64,000 bases of DNA from Terana coerulea (taxonomy: Eukaryota > Basidiomycota > Agaricomycetes > Polyporales > Phanerochaetaceae). This document shows, one piece after another, positions 25,034-36,432 of this stretch. Made by a program: the position numbers and the translations under genes. The notes under the pieces are model-generated. The model worked only from the letters and a program-made list of their open reading frames with translations, did no database searches and had not been told where the DNA came from. The stretch is from positions 1 to 64,000 of the forward strand of contig JAKOGH010000664.1 of assembly GCA_024811115.1 (NCBI GenBank), read 5' to 3'. The first letter of the stretch is position 1. Every line of letters starts with the position of its first letter.

Positions 25034-27084
25034 ATGGACGACTGCACTCTACCCGCGCAATCCGATTTCTCATCGCGCAATATCGAGGAAGCGTACCAAA
25101 ACGCTGCCCTTACCCCCTCACGCATCTTAGACAAATTATCAGCTCTGCCACCGGCGGACCGTTGCCGGTTTGCTCTTTATGGTTCAGGCCGCCACCACAC
25201 CGCCGCCTCTCGGTGTATTCACGAGGTCTTCGAAGAGCATGCCAGAACTATCCCTCACTCCATTGCAGCAGTATACATGGGGGACCAGGTCACATACGAG
25301 GAACTCGACAGCACCTCGCGGAGCCTCGCTTTGCTACTTCGAGCGCATGGGATTACAGTCGGCCACCGCGTCTGTCTTTTGGTCCACCGCTCTCTCTCCA
25401 TGCTCACAGGGATACTCGGCGTCCTACGAGCAGGCGCATCCTACATACCACTGGACGGGGGATTATAACAGATCGGACCCTTAGTTTCGCCATCCGCAAC
25501 TCAAAAGCCACAGCTGTGCTGTACAGCTCACGCTTCGAGCATCGTTTCCCCTCTGAGCTCAAGGGTATATGTTTGGACTCTATTTCATGCAGAACAAGAG
25601 TACAAAAAGAGCCCGTGTCTGCTGTCCCTCTCCCCGATGTCTCCCATCTACATGAAGCATATGTCATCTACACTTCTGGTACGTCCTATCTCATTCTCCT
25701 TTTGTCCCAACTGACCTGAAACGCAGGAACAACTGGCACTCCAAAGGGTGTTCGAGTATCACACCGTAATGTGACAAACCGTACGTTTGTGAGAATGTAT
25801 GTCGTTCATACACTTATAGCCTTGTCAGTGCTCTGCACAGCACCTGGAAACCTTGGTATTCGGCCTGGAGTCAAGGTCTCACAACTGCTCAACGTTGCTT
25901 TCGACATGTGCGTATGGGAAACGCTGGGATGCTTGCTTAACGGTGGAACTTTAGTGATGAGGGGTTCCACAAAGCAGGACTGGAAAGAGGTGCTGGGCAG
26001 TGTTCACGTGGTGATTGCGACGCCCACTATCCTGCAGAGCTACAGACCATCCGACTATCCCAACATACGTGTTGTTGCGACTGCTGGAGAGCCCTGTTCT
26101 CAGTCCTTGGCTGACGCATGGTCCCCGGATAGAGCGTTTTACAACTGCTGCGGGCCAACTGAGGTGCGTAACGAACCCATTTCCCTGTGCAATGTTGGTG
26201 AAGCAAACAGTACTTGTAGACAACGATTGTCAACACCATGCAACGCCACTCTCAAGGACAAAGCATATCCATCGGCGTTCCAACTCCTAACAACCGTGTT
26301 TATATCCTTGATGAGAATTTGCGCCCGCTCCCTATTGGATCCGTCGGAACTATGTGGGCAGCCGGTCTTGGCGTTTCAATGGGCTACCTCAATCGGGATG
26401 ACTTGACTCGACAACGTTACCTAGCTGATCCATTTGCAGGTGACGGGTACGTGTCAGACATCATCAGCAAGCGAACCGTGCTAAAGGTCGAGAATAGGAT
26501 GATGTTTAACACCGGGGACCTTGGTCGATGGAATGACAGAGGAGAGCTAGAACATCTTGGGCGCATTGATGAGCAGGTCAAAGTCAAAGTAAGCGCGGAA
26601 TATCTATGAGTGCATTCTGCAAAATCCACCAGTGCTCGAACTTGTGTTGATTTTCAGGGATTTCGTGTGGAGCTGGACGGCGTCTCTGTCGTCTTAGAAG
26701 CGCATCCGAACGTACATAAGGCCGTTTCGCTCCTCGTGGACGACGAACTGTGGGCGTTCCTAAGCCCTCAATCCCTCTCTGTTGAAGCAGTGCGGAAGGC
26801 TGCTTCCCACCGCCTGCCGTACTACTCAATACCCTCTCATTACCACACACTGGACAAGTTTCCCGTTACAGGGTACGTGAATCCCACAAATTTGCAAACT
26901 ATTTCTGACGCCCGACTCGTTGAGAAGAAATGGGAAAGTGGACAAGGACGCACTGCGTCTTCTGGCACACAGTGTACACAAGAAACCGAGTCTTCAATCC
27001 ATGTTCCCTCGCATCCCTCCCGGTTGGTGCTATATTTTGTTACTTCTATGCGCTCTTTTCCTTAGTTTCTCTTTGGGGGCGTAA
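25034..27084 (+). CDS. Stand-alone adenylation enzyme with C-terminal membrane tail
   Basis: Seven exons (25034-25678, 25727-25780, 25820-26163, 26220-26446, 26498-26588, 26658-26872, 26925-27084) give about 578 residues. Adenylation-domain core motifs appear in order: A3 YTSGTTGTPKGV, A4 NVAFDMCVWE, A5 FYNCCGPTE, A7 TGDLGRWNDRGELEHLGR, A8 GFRVELD and A10 RNGKVDK with the catalytic Lys. The Asp of A4 is the one that binds the alpha-amino group in amino-acid-activating domains. No carrier, condensation or reductase domain follows: after A10 come about 20 residues and then a hydrophobic tail (GWCYILLLLCALFLSFSLGA) to the stop, which looks like a tail anchor. A G run at 25457-25461 lacks one G, breaking the frame. 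It should activate an amino or carboxylic acid as AMP ester; the partner may be the clustered acyltransferase. Confidence 0.85.
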
Positions 27085-28560
27085 CGGGATGCTATTGGTC
27101 GTCACTGAGCAATCTGCCAGCGCTGGTATAGATGCAATGAAGTCTATTATGCCACCAACATATCCGGTGTGAGATTGATAGGGGCGCAAGGACTTGGGAA
27201 TATCCAGTACAAGCGATGCTATCCTATGGGTTACGATCGAGTTACGCGTGTAGGCGTACGTGTGATCATTGTGCGATGGACTCCGAGTCATCCGAGATAC
27301 ATTCACCACCCCGTCAGCGGCCTGTCTGCCCCCAGTCCAGAGTTCCTCAAACATTTTTTTCTGATCCCCATTCGACAACCACCATCCCGTGTTTTCTGCT
27401 GCAAGCGATGGCCGCAAGGCGTTCCGACGAGGTGCGACATGGCTTGTGGAAGGCGTAGGCTGGCAAAGGCCTACGGCGTCTAACGGTGTCAACCTTAACC
27501 TTAGTTGCGCCACGTGCTCGTCCTAATCTCATGCCAAAGCAACGTCAAGCAACGTCGCCCGCTCAACTGTTCACCACGACCTCTCTCTGTGCTCCGTCTA
27601 TTTGCGCATGCCTCTGCGGTGGCGCACCTCGACTACTCTGCTTACAAGACTTCTATAAGGCTGTGCAAAGAGGGTGGCTAGATATTGGGTATTGGGCAGT
27701 ACAATAAGAAGGGCAATCACGTACTACATATCGAGCAAGTTCTTTTCGCGCCGGCGTGTCTCCAGAATGACGAGAAGGTAAGTCTGGATAGAAATGACTT
27801 GCGAGGTTCCGAACATAGGTACCTCGTCGCCATCTGAAGGGAACCAGAGTGAGCGCATCGCAAGATCTCACCGCTCATGGCTTCGCTGCCGTTACGCCGA
27901 ACTGTTGGAAGCCCCGCAGGTGCTTGGTCCGTACTTACCAAGAAGCAGACCCAAGAACCAGGACGCCCGCCGACCGCGGAAATTCGGCGGAAGGGTCGCC
28001 TGGCGCGCCGTCGCTGCGTAGTTTTCGGCATATTCCGACCGCTGGTGTAACCGGCTTCGGAAAGCGCTCCGCCACCCTCAGTCCCTTTGTTGCAAAACCG
28101 TGACCAACGGAGCCAGTAGTTAGTAAACCATATATCCGCCTTCTCGTGTTGCTGATCGAGCTCTCGGAACACGGTGACAGACAAGCTGCACATACCTATC
28201 TTGAACAACCCAGCACACCAACAGTAGGACCTCCAATTTGCCATTGAATACCAAGATCTAACAACTCCGCTGCCCCTTTCAGCATTTTCGATACTTTTAC
28301 GGCTTCGCAATTGCGCCGATGATACTGAAGCGGTGTCTCAAGGTTTTCCAGCAGGAATTGAACTCTACGTCCAAGTGGGCTGTGCTCGCTGTCATATGCT
28401 CCCGGGCCATTTCCCCCCGGGTGGAAGCAGGAGATGCCCGCTTTGCGACAGGGTAAAACTACACTTATGCCGCAGCATAACTTCGCTACGTCTGGTAACA
28501 GCCAGAGTCGGGGCTGCAGACGACATTCGCCCTTTCCTACTCAAACCACACTGAGACGAG
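27085..28560. other. Gap of 1.5 kb without a recognised gene
   Basis: The longest open frame is 197 codons on the minus strand (27717-28310). It shows no domain, signal or composition that marks it as real, and other frames across it look equally coding-like in short stretches. Possibly a decayed gene of the cluster. Confidence 0.4.
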
Positions 28561-29793
28561 ATGAGCGTCGATTCCGTCCACGATCAGCACATTGACCCTG
28601 ACAACAATGCATATCTGCTGAGGGTGCGCCTAGGATATTAGACTCCAGAGGTCGCATGCTGACAACACTTCAGGTTGCGAGCAATGAGACTGAGGAGCAA
28701 AAGCGGTGGAGATCTTGCCAGCTTTCCTGACTGTACCAGATACTGAGCTCTGTACTAGCCTGGACGAACTTCATAACGCCATTTTTGAATACTTTCACCG
28801 CAAACTTCTCTTTGTAGACTCCGCAGCTCACCCAGCACCAACTGCAATACTCGAGATTGGGTAGGAGTTAAAATCTCTTGAAAAGAGCTTGTAATGCTAA
28901 TGTACTTGTACACGTCAGGTCAGGAAGCGGCGCTTGGTAGGTTGCTTTCGATTACTCCTCCATAACACTGCTCATCGTATTTCCAGGGCGATAGAAGCTG
29001 CTTCTCGCAATCCTCAGGCCCATGTACAGGCAATAGATATCAACCCACTGCCAGAGAGGTGCATTCATTTGCCTGGCGTTTCCCTTACCGCAAGCTCACG
29101 TTTACCATGCAGGACTCTACCCAGAAACTTGTCATTCAGGAGAGTGGACATTACGCAGCCGCTACCATTTGACAAGGGCAGCTTCGACCTTATTCATATC
29201 AGGCTGGTGCTCATGCACGTGCGTCCTCGCGCATTCCTTTTCATCGCCGCCTGGCTGATTTGCAGCTAGGTTCCGTACCCTGAAGATGCTCTCCGTCGGA
29301 TCTTTCTGCTGCTGAAACCTGGAGGTTGGCTGGTCGTGGAAGAGCCAGACGATACTGCCGCAGGTGATGGCGTCGACGCACTCGGTCCCGGAATGGATGA
29401 GTTTATGGGAACTGTACACCGTATGATGCGTAGTAAAGGCTCTGACCCATCCATTGGACGACACCTGCAGAAGATTCTGGAGTGCAGTGAAGAGTTCAGC
29501 GAGATTCATGTTCGCATGGTTCCCATCCACTTCTCCGGAAAGACTGAAGGTAAGTGTTATGGCTTCTTTATTGACTATGCCAACCCACCTCTCACGGAGT
29601 TGTAGATCCTGCCCTCAAGCAGCTAGGTCTAGCGTTCAGAACTACAGCAATCAAAGTAGCTCGAGGAATGCCGCAGCGTTTCTCACAGGAAGGGTTGACT
29701 GAGGTGGTGGTGCAGAAGCACATTGACGAGTTGGAGGATCCCACCAGAAGTATCCATACTCCGATGTATTTTACTTGCTCGAAAAAGCGGTAG
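28561..29793 (+). CDS. Class I SAM-dependent methyltransferase
   Basis: Seven exons (28561-28623, 28674-28860, 28919-28936, 28987-29058, 29113-29218, 29270-29549, 29606-29793) give about 305 residues. The SAM-binding motif I ILEIGSGSGAW is assembled across two introns, one flanking an 18-nt exon. It is followed by the acidic motif QAIDINP (post I), PFDKGSFDLIHIRLVLMH (motif II/III region) and LLKPGGWLVVEEPD. The start MSVDSVHDQ is followed by NNAYLL, typical of fungal secondary-metabolite methyltransferases. A base seems lost at about 28703-28707 (GGG reduced to GG) between EEQKR and EILPAFL; exon lengths total 2 mod 3, consistent with one deletion. It probably O-methylates a hydroxyl or carboxyl of the cluster product; the substrate is unknown. 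Confidence 0.85.
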
Positions 29794-30533
29794 TTTAGCT
29801 GAAACACGGAACACAGTTGCTCACGAGTATGCTCGGCAGCGGAAACTACGGCAATGGGCAGCGAGGCTCGACGGGGTTGGCGGAAGCCTAGGCGCATGGA
29901 ACTCGGTGGAGGTACTACAGGCTGGCTGCCATCTGCAGACATCGTCCGTCAGCATCCTTCGCTGGATAGTCCTGGTGAACGACATCCTCCTCACCCTTCG
30001 AACTTACAGCACTTTTATATAACGTCTGCCGCCGCAAGTCACTCGACGACAGCGTGATGCATTGCCCAGGTCAACGACTGTCACTAACAGACGCTTACTG
30101 CCATTGACCGTCGTTGGAAGTCGCTGCTTCTGGTACTCTGTCGGGCCATTGACCGCCAGCGACAACCACTATACGGTACACTGTTTATCTCTAGGCATCC
30201 AACTCTGGCTTACAATAGAGAGGATGGAGGAATACTCAGTTCAAACACATCGCATTGCATCCTAAGCGCTTAAACAGCCATTTTATGTAGTTTCACGAAG
30301 CCTTTGCCACTCGGCATCGTCGCTGGTGTAACATCTGGCCACAATTTCCGTCCGTGGAAGGCATTGGCACATGACCGGGGACACGCTAGGGCACATCTTT
30401 GCGTACAAGAGCTGCCTTCTCCGTCGACCGAGGCGTAAGGTGTCAGAAATATAGATTCATGTTCGAGCTTGTGCTCACCGCGCCCCGACGCTCGGGCGCT
30501 TTCTATTTACATATGTTTGTTCTGCTAATTACG
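29794..30533. other. Intergenic, right border of the cluster
   Basis: No gene seen between the methyltransferase stop and the right copy of the 144-bp repeat. Confidence 0.4.
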
Positions 30534-30677
30534 TGCCTGCTTTCGTACCTGGCGATCGTAGTTAGGTCTGGAGTCATACCGTAGAGTATATAGCTTGCCG
30601 GAATCCATCGTGAACGCTTGCGCGTTTACCCCTCACGCCGACGACGTTCCTCCCGCGCGACCCGTTATTTTGACATA
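30534..30677 (+). repeat. 144-bp repeat, right copy
   Basis: Same orientation and length as 9677-9820. It overlaps the last 13 bases of the truncated P450 reading frame, which suggests that the frame's end was created or replaced by the repeat. Confidence 0.8.
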
Positions 30678-31163
30678 AGGCAACACGTGAATCGTTTCGG
30701 CAAGCTGGTAGCAAGCATGAGCCATATGCTAAACAACGGACGTAAACGGGGATGGAGACTGTACCTTACGAGCTGTGATTCGTAGTCAGGGGAAAACTCG
30801 CCTTCCGGTGGCGCAACGTGAAATACTGAGAGCAGGGTACTGATCAATATAAACACGGACGATTCGGCAAGAATCTTGCCGGGGCAAACGCTGTGAGCCC
30901 CATGAGATAAAGGCAACAGTACTTGCAAATCATGGACGAACCGTCGACCGTACCCGAAGGCATACGCAGCAGGGTCAAGCGTAGGAGCTTCCACATCAAG
31001 AAATCGTTCAGGAATAAATTCGCTAGGTGGGTATTTACCGTTGTCTTTGAAGGCAAGATGCCTAGTGATAGCTGTTAGCAGCCTCTGCGAGAAAAAAGTC
31101 AATTCCTCACCAAGAGTTGGGAATGACTGTGGTTCCTTTGGGAATGAAGTACCCGTCTACATG
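30665..31163 (-). pseudogene. C-terminal fragment of a cytochrome P450
   Basis: It begins inside a P450 at GYFIPKGTTVIPNSW, continues with FIPERFLD and the haem loop FGYGRR|VCPGK split by an intron at the same place as in the P450 at 19.2-21.4 kb, and ends LPKRF. No N-terminal two-thirds exists upstream. Similar wording (PKGT, SVFILISTLL, YESQLV) marks it as a truncated paralogue of that gene. It cannot make a working enzyme. Confidence 0.8.
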
Positions 31164-31542
31164 GGAACTACAAGCACGGGAACGGTGTGTACCATGTACC
31201 TGAGGATGAGAGAAGTAGCATTAGGCTGCTGTGTTCATTGATTTGACTTTGTCCAGAATGTGGATTGGTTTTCGATTTCCTTCACAATTCTGTACATCTG
31301 AGAATATACGGCTACAGTAAAGACAGTTACCCACTGCGCAAAAGAACGGCTGCCGTGAGCACGAACCCACTACTGCGAAACATGCGCCTGTCATTTCCAG
31401 ACTCAAGAAACAAAGCTCCAACAGATAAACGCAATTAACAAATGTCAACACGTAGGCCCTGCCTTCGCCTTTCCGAGTTGTGTCGACTGTGGCACCTCTT
31501 TGGCCTGTCCCTTGGTCTGGTCCTTGCGCTGATGGTGTTGGA

Positions 31543-32870
31543 CTACCCGATCATCTCCACCACAATGGGCTCGTCCTCCGCTTCGTCAACGTCGTCTGAG
31601 CGAACGTCTGAGGAGCCTTGGGATAACGGCGTTCGTGTATTTTGCGCCGGTGTTCGCGCCGCTTTTGCTGTTAATTGGGCCCACAGCTCTTCCGCCCGTG
31701 CGCGTAAGGAGTCGCGAAGACCACTGACACCCTCTGCATCCCAGTCGATCTCGCGCATTCTCGGTGTATAACCCTTCTGCTTCTTGTTCTGCGGGCGACG
31801 TTACCCGAAGCGGCGTCAGAATGAACAAAACACATACTAAAATAATTTCTGTAGCTCTCTGCGGATCCTTCATTAACGTCTGCACGAAGTGGATCACATA
31901 GACGCCACAGTCGCAGAGGTTGCGTTGTAGGGGTACCTGGGTAAGCACGTCAGGAGCCGGCACATCCAAGCAGGGGATGGACGTACGAGTGCGCACTGGC
32001 CATTTGGCGGTGTCGTCGCCTCGAGGTCCAGCCCCTTCTTGTCTTGCGCCTCCATCCGCAGGTACAGCTTAAGGGTTGTTGATGACGGCGGGGTGCCTTG
32101 ACCCCAGCGAATCGAAAGTGAAGATCCAAGATCTACGACGAGTAGTACGTTAGGTGAGCGGATCATAAGCGCGAATATAGTCACGTACCTTTTGGAGAAA
32201 ACTTCCGATCCTCTCGACGACGGGGCCGTCACTTGTCCATCAGGTACGACAGCTCCTGGTGCACGTTTTCTCTTTCGTGTCCTGGATGGTAGACGTAGGG
32301 TCGACTGCAGGCGGTGGTAGTAGAACATATTCCGGGCTGCAGATAATGGCGAGGTACCAGTGCGTCCTGTGACCGAATGGTAAGACAAGACCAATATTCG
32401 TCCCCATATTAGACCTTACCGTTCGTTTGATGGGCATAATAATATATTTCTTCTTAAAGATGTCGACCTTCGATGTCCACTTGCGAACGTTCTTGTACCC
32501 TTCTCGTTTACTGAGAGACTGTCAGCGCATATAACAGTGGCAACTAGCGACGCCACTTACTCTTTCACATTCAACCTGTTGTAGAAGAACGAACTGAAGA
32601 CATGAACCTGGCCCGCTAGCTCCGGCTGCTTCTCGCGAAGGTCATCCAGCCACAACCTGGAACACGTGAGCTACACGAAATGGTTGTTCAAATGGGTGGC
32701 ACTGACTGCAGCCCAAGCTCAATGAGGGTATCGTTCAGGAATGATCCTAGCTCAAGACGCCTGATGTCGCTTTGCGCAATGTTCACCGCTCCAACTCTCG
32801 ACAGTGGGAATGCCAGGACGCTGAATGATTTGATCAGCTCAGGAACCAGCAAGACCACATGCCGGGTCAA
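31543..32870 (-). pseudogene. Ulp1/SENP-type SUMO protease (C48), frame-broken
   Basis: The C48 catalytic domain can be read in order: entry motif LELGSFLNDTLIE (about 32770), WLDDLREKQ after a well-formed intron, KKKYIIMPI, catalytic His in THWYLAIICSPE (about 32345), catalytic Asp in FTFDSLGSRHP (about 32115), Gln plus nucleophile Cys in QRNLCDCGVYVIHF (about 31905), then a helical C-tail ending at 31543. The family removes SUMO from proteins at the nucleus. Two opposite frame changes lie between the Asp and Cys motifs (about 32080 and 31990). The N-terminal regulatory half expected of Ulp1 is missing. It is either a decayed gene copy or a gene with sequence errors; nothing links it to the metabolic cluster. 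Confidence 0.75.
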
Positions 32871-33095
32871 AGAGAGCTACGTACGGCTTCTCGATACTAG
32901 ATACGGTCGGTGCTTGAGTCTTCAAGCTCGAAGTCGTTAGAGCGGGGTGTGCCACTGGAGTCGAGACGCGCTTGGGCTCAGACGGTTCGCCCGCATCTGT
33001 GCTGGTTGCTTGCTGCAGTCTGGCAGGGATTGTAGGTGCCGTTTTATTCTGGAAGCGTCATGTATATGGCGGTCAAGGCTTAAATGAACGAATAC

Positions 33096-34094
33096 TCACT
33101 TTGGACCGGGAACCTGTACCACCCGCACGAGTGGTAAAAGAGAGGCAGAGGAGACAGAAGAAGTGCGACGTGCAGAGTCCTCGGAATATGTCCAGTTCTC
33201 CCGTCGTCCATACCACAGCTGGGCCGATAAATCGGGGCCGATACAAAATCGCGCCTCCCCTAGCGAGGTGCTCTCAACGTGCTCGCCAAGAAGATGTCCT
33301 CGTTCCCAGACAGCTCCTTCGGGTGTCCGGCTTAGTAAGTACTCCCGCCAGCGGCGAACGAGGTGGACATCGTTGTGGACTCGACTCTCGCGAGCTGATC
33401 TATCAGCGAGATTATTTCTGTTTCCTTGAGGCTGTACCATATCTGGCTCTAATTGGTACATTTGACATATTCCATTAGGGTGTATTCCGTCTTGGCCTCG
33501 TTGTTGGACGTATGGAAATATGCGTAGACCTCGGGAATAGGGGAGCCCTTTCGAACGAAGGACGTCCATGGTGGCGACAACGCTGGCGAGAGCGTATGCC
33601 TTAGGAACAAGCAGAGGATACGGGATGCGTGCAACGAGCTGAAATCCGATGTCCAAGGTAACGAGAAAAGGCCGGTTGAGACCACCCTCCTCGAGCTGCC
33701 GAAAGCCGAGGGATCTGTTTAGTCCCGCGGCTCATTGCTGAGCCGATAATTCGAAGAGTCCGTGGTTGTCGAAGACGCGTCTGCGCTGTCGGAAGCGAAG
33801 GGCGTCGTTGGCACTGAGTGGATCGTATTACAGGTCAGAAAAAGACAAGACAAAATGCAAACGACGCAAAGAGAACGCTGGGAAGGATAGTTGAAGAGTT
33901 AACTCTCCAGATCCATCATGAGACTCTGGTTCCAGCCTAGTGGAGAGTCGACGAGAAGGTGGTCGACTGGTCGTGGCGAGGTTCCTCGTAAAAGAGGGAC
34001 TGAGTGAAGAGAGTGGATAGCGAGGACGGAGCGGAGACGGAGACTCCAATTGCAAGTGGTAGGGAGGGGTCTTCGAACACCGAAAGCGAAACAT
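33096..34094 (-). pseudogene. AIM9-like mitochondrial APH-family kinase, broken
   Basis: From 34094 a basic Ser/Arg-rich leader (MFRFRCS...TRNLATTSR) looks like a mitochondrial presequence. Then come FRQRRRVFDN, LEEGGLNRPFLVTLD (about 33690, glycine-rich loop of the APH fold), VARIPYPL, VATMD, and in another frame IPEVYAYFHTSNN and YTLMEYVKCTN, followed by ARFCIGPDLSAQLWY. These match the aminoglycoside-phosphotransferase-fold family that includes fungal AIM9 (altered inheritance of mitochondria 9). A stop follows SAQQ at about 33737, a one-base shift lies near 33565, and the catalytic C-terminal half is absent. It is a remnant abutting the Ulp1 remnant. Confidence 0.65.
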
Positions 34095-35523
34095 ATTGAT
34101 AACCTTGCCACGGCTAGGACAAGGTCTTTGCACGCGCGCGATTCAATTTCCGGGTCGCCAGAGTTGCTTGTAAGGCGTACGTGTCAGAGAGTTTGAGTAA
34201 ACTCAAGCACGCCCTGTGCTTGTACGCTTGGGAGACGAGATAAGTAGAGAGGGCGACGCGTCGGGAATCGAGCAGACGCAAGTGGGGAGCAGAGGCAAGA
34301 GCCCGGCGGGCGTCTGAGAGGAAGTTGATGGGCGCTCAGCCAATCAGGTCGCGGCGGGCGAGAACGTGAGGGAGCAACCGTAGTCTCGTTCCCATCCGTA
34401 TCTATGACATTGGCCCTACGGGGCCTGCCGTGCGGAGATCGAAAAGTCGATGCACGGTAATGTCATAGAACGTCTGGTCACTTCCGATCATCCAGGGTGT
34501 AGATCGCTCGCACGTGATGCGCGCGCGAGCACTCTAAGCTGCTGCTCTCGCGTCTCAAGCCTCTAGTCTCACTGCAGTGCATATATGCCTGTAGTTTCCA
34601 CTGCAACATTTTTGTTTCTTATAGTGTAATATCACAAGGATACATGTATCATCAAGGACTCTACAAATTGAGACAACTAGAGGTGTGCCAGAAGCTGAAG
34701 GGACCAGACTAAGGGATAGAGCACACCAGCATACAAGAAGCCTCTCAGAATAACGATTGAAAGTAGTAGAATATTCTCCTAGACTGAGGAAGCACTTATA
34801 CAAGCGACTTGCTGTTTGAAAAGGTGGAAACCGCACGAGCTCGCCCACAACGAGGCCAAGTGTACGCCAAGTGTCTAAGAGCAGTAGCGTCAATAGAGTC
34901 AGAACTAAACCACATACCACATACAGGTACACAGTAACGCCGTCAGATAGTCTTCCACCTTCTGCAACGCCCCACAGTCCTCAGGCACTCGCCACCTGTC
35001 CAAAAACAGCCCCACGACAACCCCTATTCGCGCAAGCTGTTTCTAGCTTTGTTGGCCGGCTTGAACGAAGTTATCGGCCGGGGTGCGCGCAAGGCAAATG
35101 CAGGAGTGATAAAGAGGAGGCCGAAGAGCTGAGGGAAGGACGGGGGTAAAGAGTGAAGGATGGGGCGAAGGGCGGACCCGGCGGAGTGAGCAAGGACAAA
35201 GCGAAGGAGGTCGTCGACGTGCAGCGCAAGCCCGAGAGGCGTCACGTGCGAGCGATCTACACCTGGATGATCGGAAGTCACCAGACGTTCTAACGCATCA
35301 CCGTCAGAAAGTCCGGCCGGCTGGGCCTCCCGTTCGCGGAACATGTCCCGAACGTGTTCGCGAACAGCCGCCCCAATCTAGTGGCCAGCCGTGACAATGA
35401 TATTTGCCATGCGTAACCCGCTTTTGTTTGCTCCTCGGCCATTTTGGGCAGTCGCATACAGTTTGGCGCTGCCTGCAAAATCCCTCGGGCGTGCGAATCT
35501 CGACATTCACCGCTTTGCCCAGG

Positions 35524-35660
35524 CTCCAAACCAGCACGGCCTTGCGGCCTCGTTCGTCCAAATCCCTCTATAGTGCGTGACACATATGTGATTACGATGC
35601 ATCATGTGACTATAGTTTTGAACCTTATTTTACGAAGAGGCCGCAAGGCCGGCTGGCAAA
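35524..35660. repeat. Hairpin element (MITE-like), copy 1
   Basis: The ends are inverted repeats: GGCCTTGCGGCCTCGTTCGT near 35538-35557 pairs with its reverse complement near 35633-35652, and CCAAACCAGC at the left end pairs with GCTGGCAAAC at the right. About 137 bp in all. A related hairpin lies at 36250-36432. Confidence 0.55.
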
Positions 35661-36249
35661 CAATGTCGTGGGAAAGCTTGGTAAGCAGAGTAGCCTGCGT
35701 CTCTTCGACGCGCCGTCCCGCTCAGCACATGAAGGACGCGTCCTGGTAAACAACATGCTACTCCTGAGCACTACAAATCATTGGGACAGCACCATATTTA
35801 AGTGAGAAGGCAGACAGTGAGTCAACTATTGTGTGGATAGTGATCATTGAGATGGTAAGGCTGCGGTGCAGAGTTCAGATTCCTTGGCGCTGAAATGCTA
35901 GCCAGTGCTGCACTCTGAGAGCTGCTACCTCGGCTGCGAGGGTTTTCATATGCAGCTTGGTGGCACACACAAAAGTAAATACTTGAGATTTGCATACCCT
36001 GACAAAGTGTCCATGAATTCACAAAACTCGGCCATGAATACTTGCCGTAAAGTCGGACAGCCTGCGTATCCTTCATTGCTAGGAAGGTGATCAGAAACTC
36101 CCAGATGGAGTGTACTTGACGTGCCGTAAGCGTCGCAGTGATAACAGAAAGCGTATTACCGAGGACACAGGTGAACTCGACTGGATCAGGAGTCGACAGC
36201 GCTTGGAATGAGACGCGAGCCCTGCTTACCAAGCATTCCCACGACATTG

Positions 36250-36432
36250 TTTGCCAGCCTGCCTTGCGTGCTCTTCAAAGTGTTTAGGTTAAAACTGGGT
36301 TTCAAATACATCGGCGCTTGAAATGTGGCTGCGAGCCATCAGCGGGAACTCAATATGTGGCATGGCACATTCAGTGTTCACGTTCTTTCAGAATTAGTTT
36401 TGAACGAGCACGCAAGGCAATGCTGGTTTGGA
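36250..36432. repeat. Hairpin element (MITE-like), copy 2
   Basis: GTTTGCCAGC and GCCTTGCGTGCTC at the left end pair with GAGCACGCAAGGC and GCTGGTTTGG at the right end. The flanks of this copy match the flanks of copy 1 in inverted order, so the two lie in the arms of a larger palindrome. Confidence 0.5.

Noticed and set aside
27717..28310. A 197-codon minus-strand gene next to the adenylating enzyme
   Set aside because: No domain, no plausible splice partners, and several possible frames. Left as unassigned.
10100..29793. Class I terpene synthase, PKS or multimodular NRPS in the cluster
   Set aside because: No DDxxD/NSE terpene synthase, ketosynthase or carrier domain could be found in any frame. 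The UbiA-like protein is the only scaffold-forming candidate.
31543..34094. Ulp1 domain as part of a MULE- or KDZ-type DNA transposon
   Set aside because: Some transposons carry Ulp1 genes, but no transposase or terminal repeats are found around it, and the neighbour is an AIM9-like kinase.
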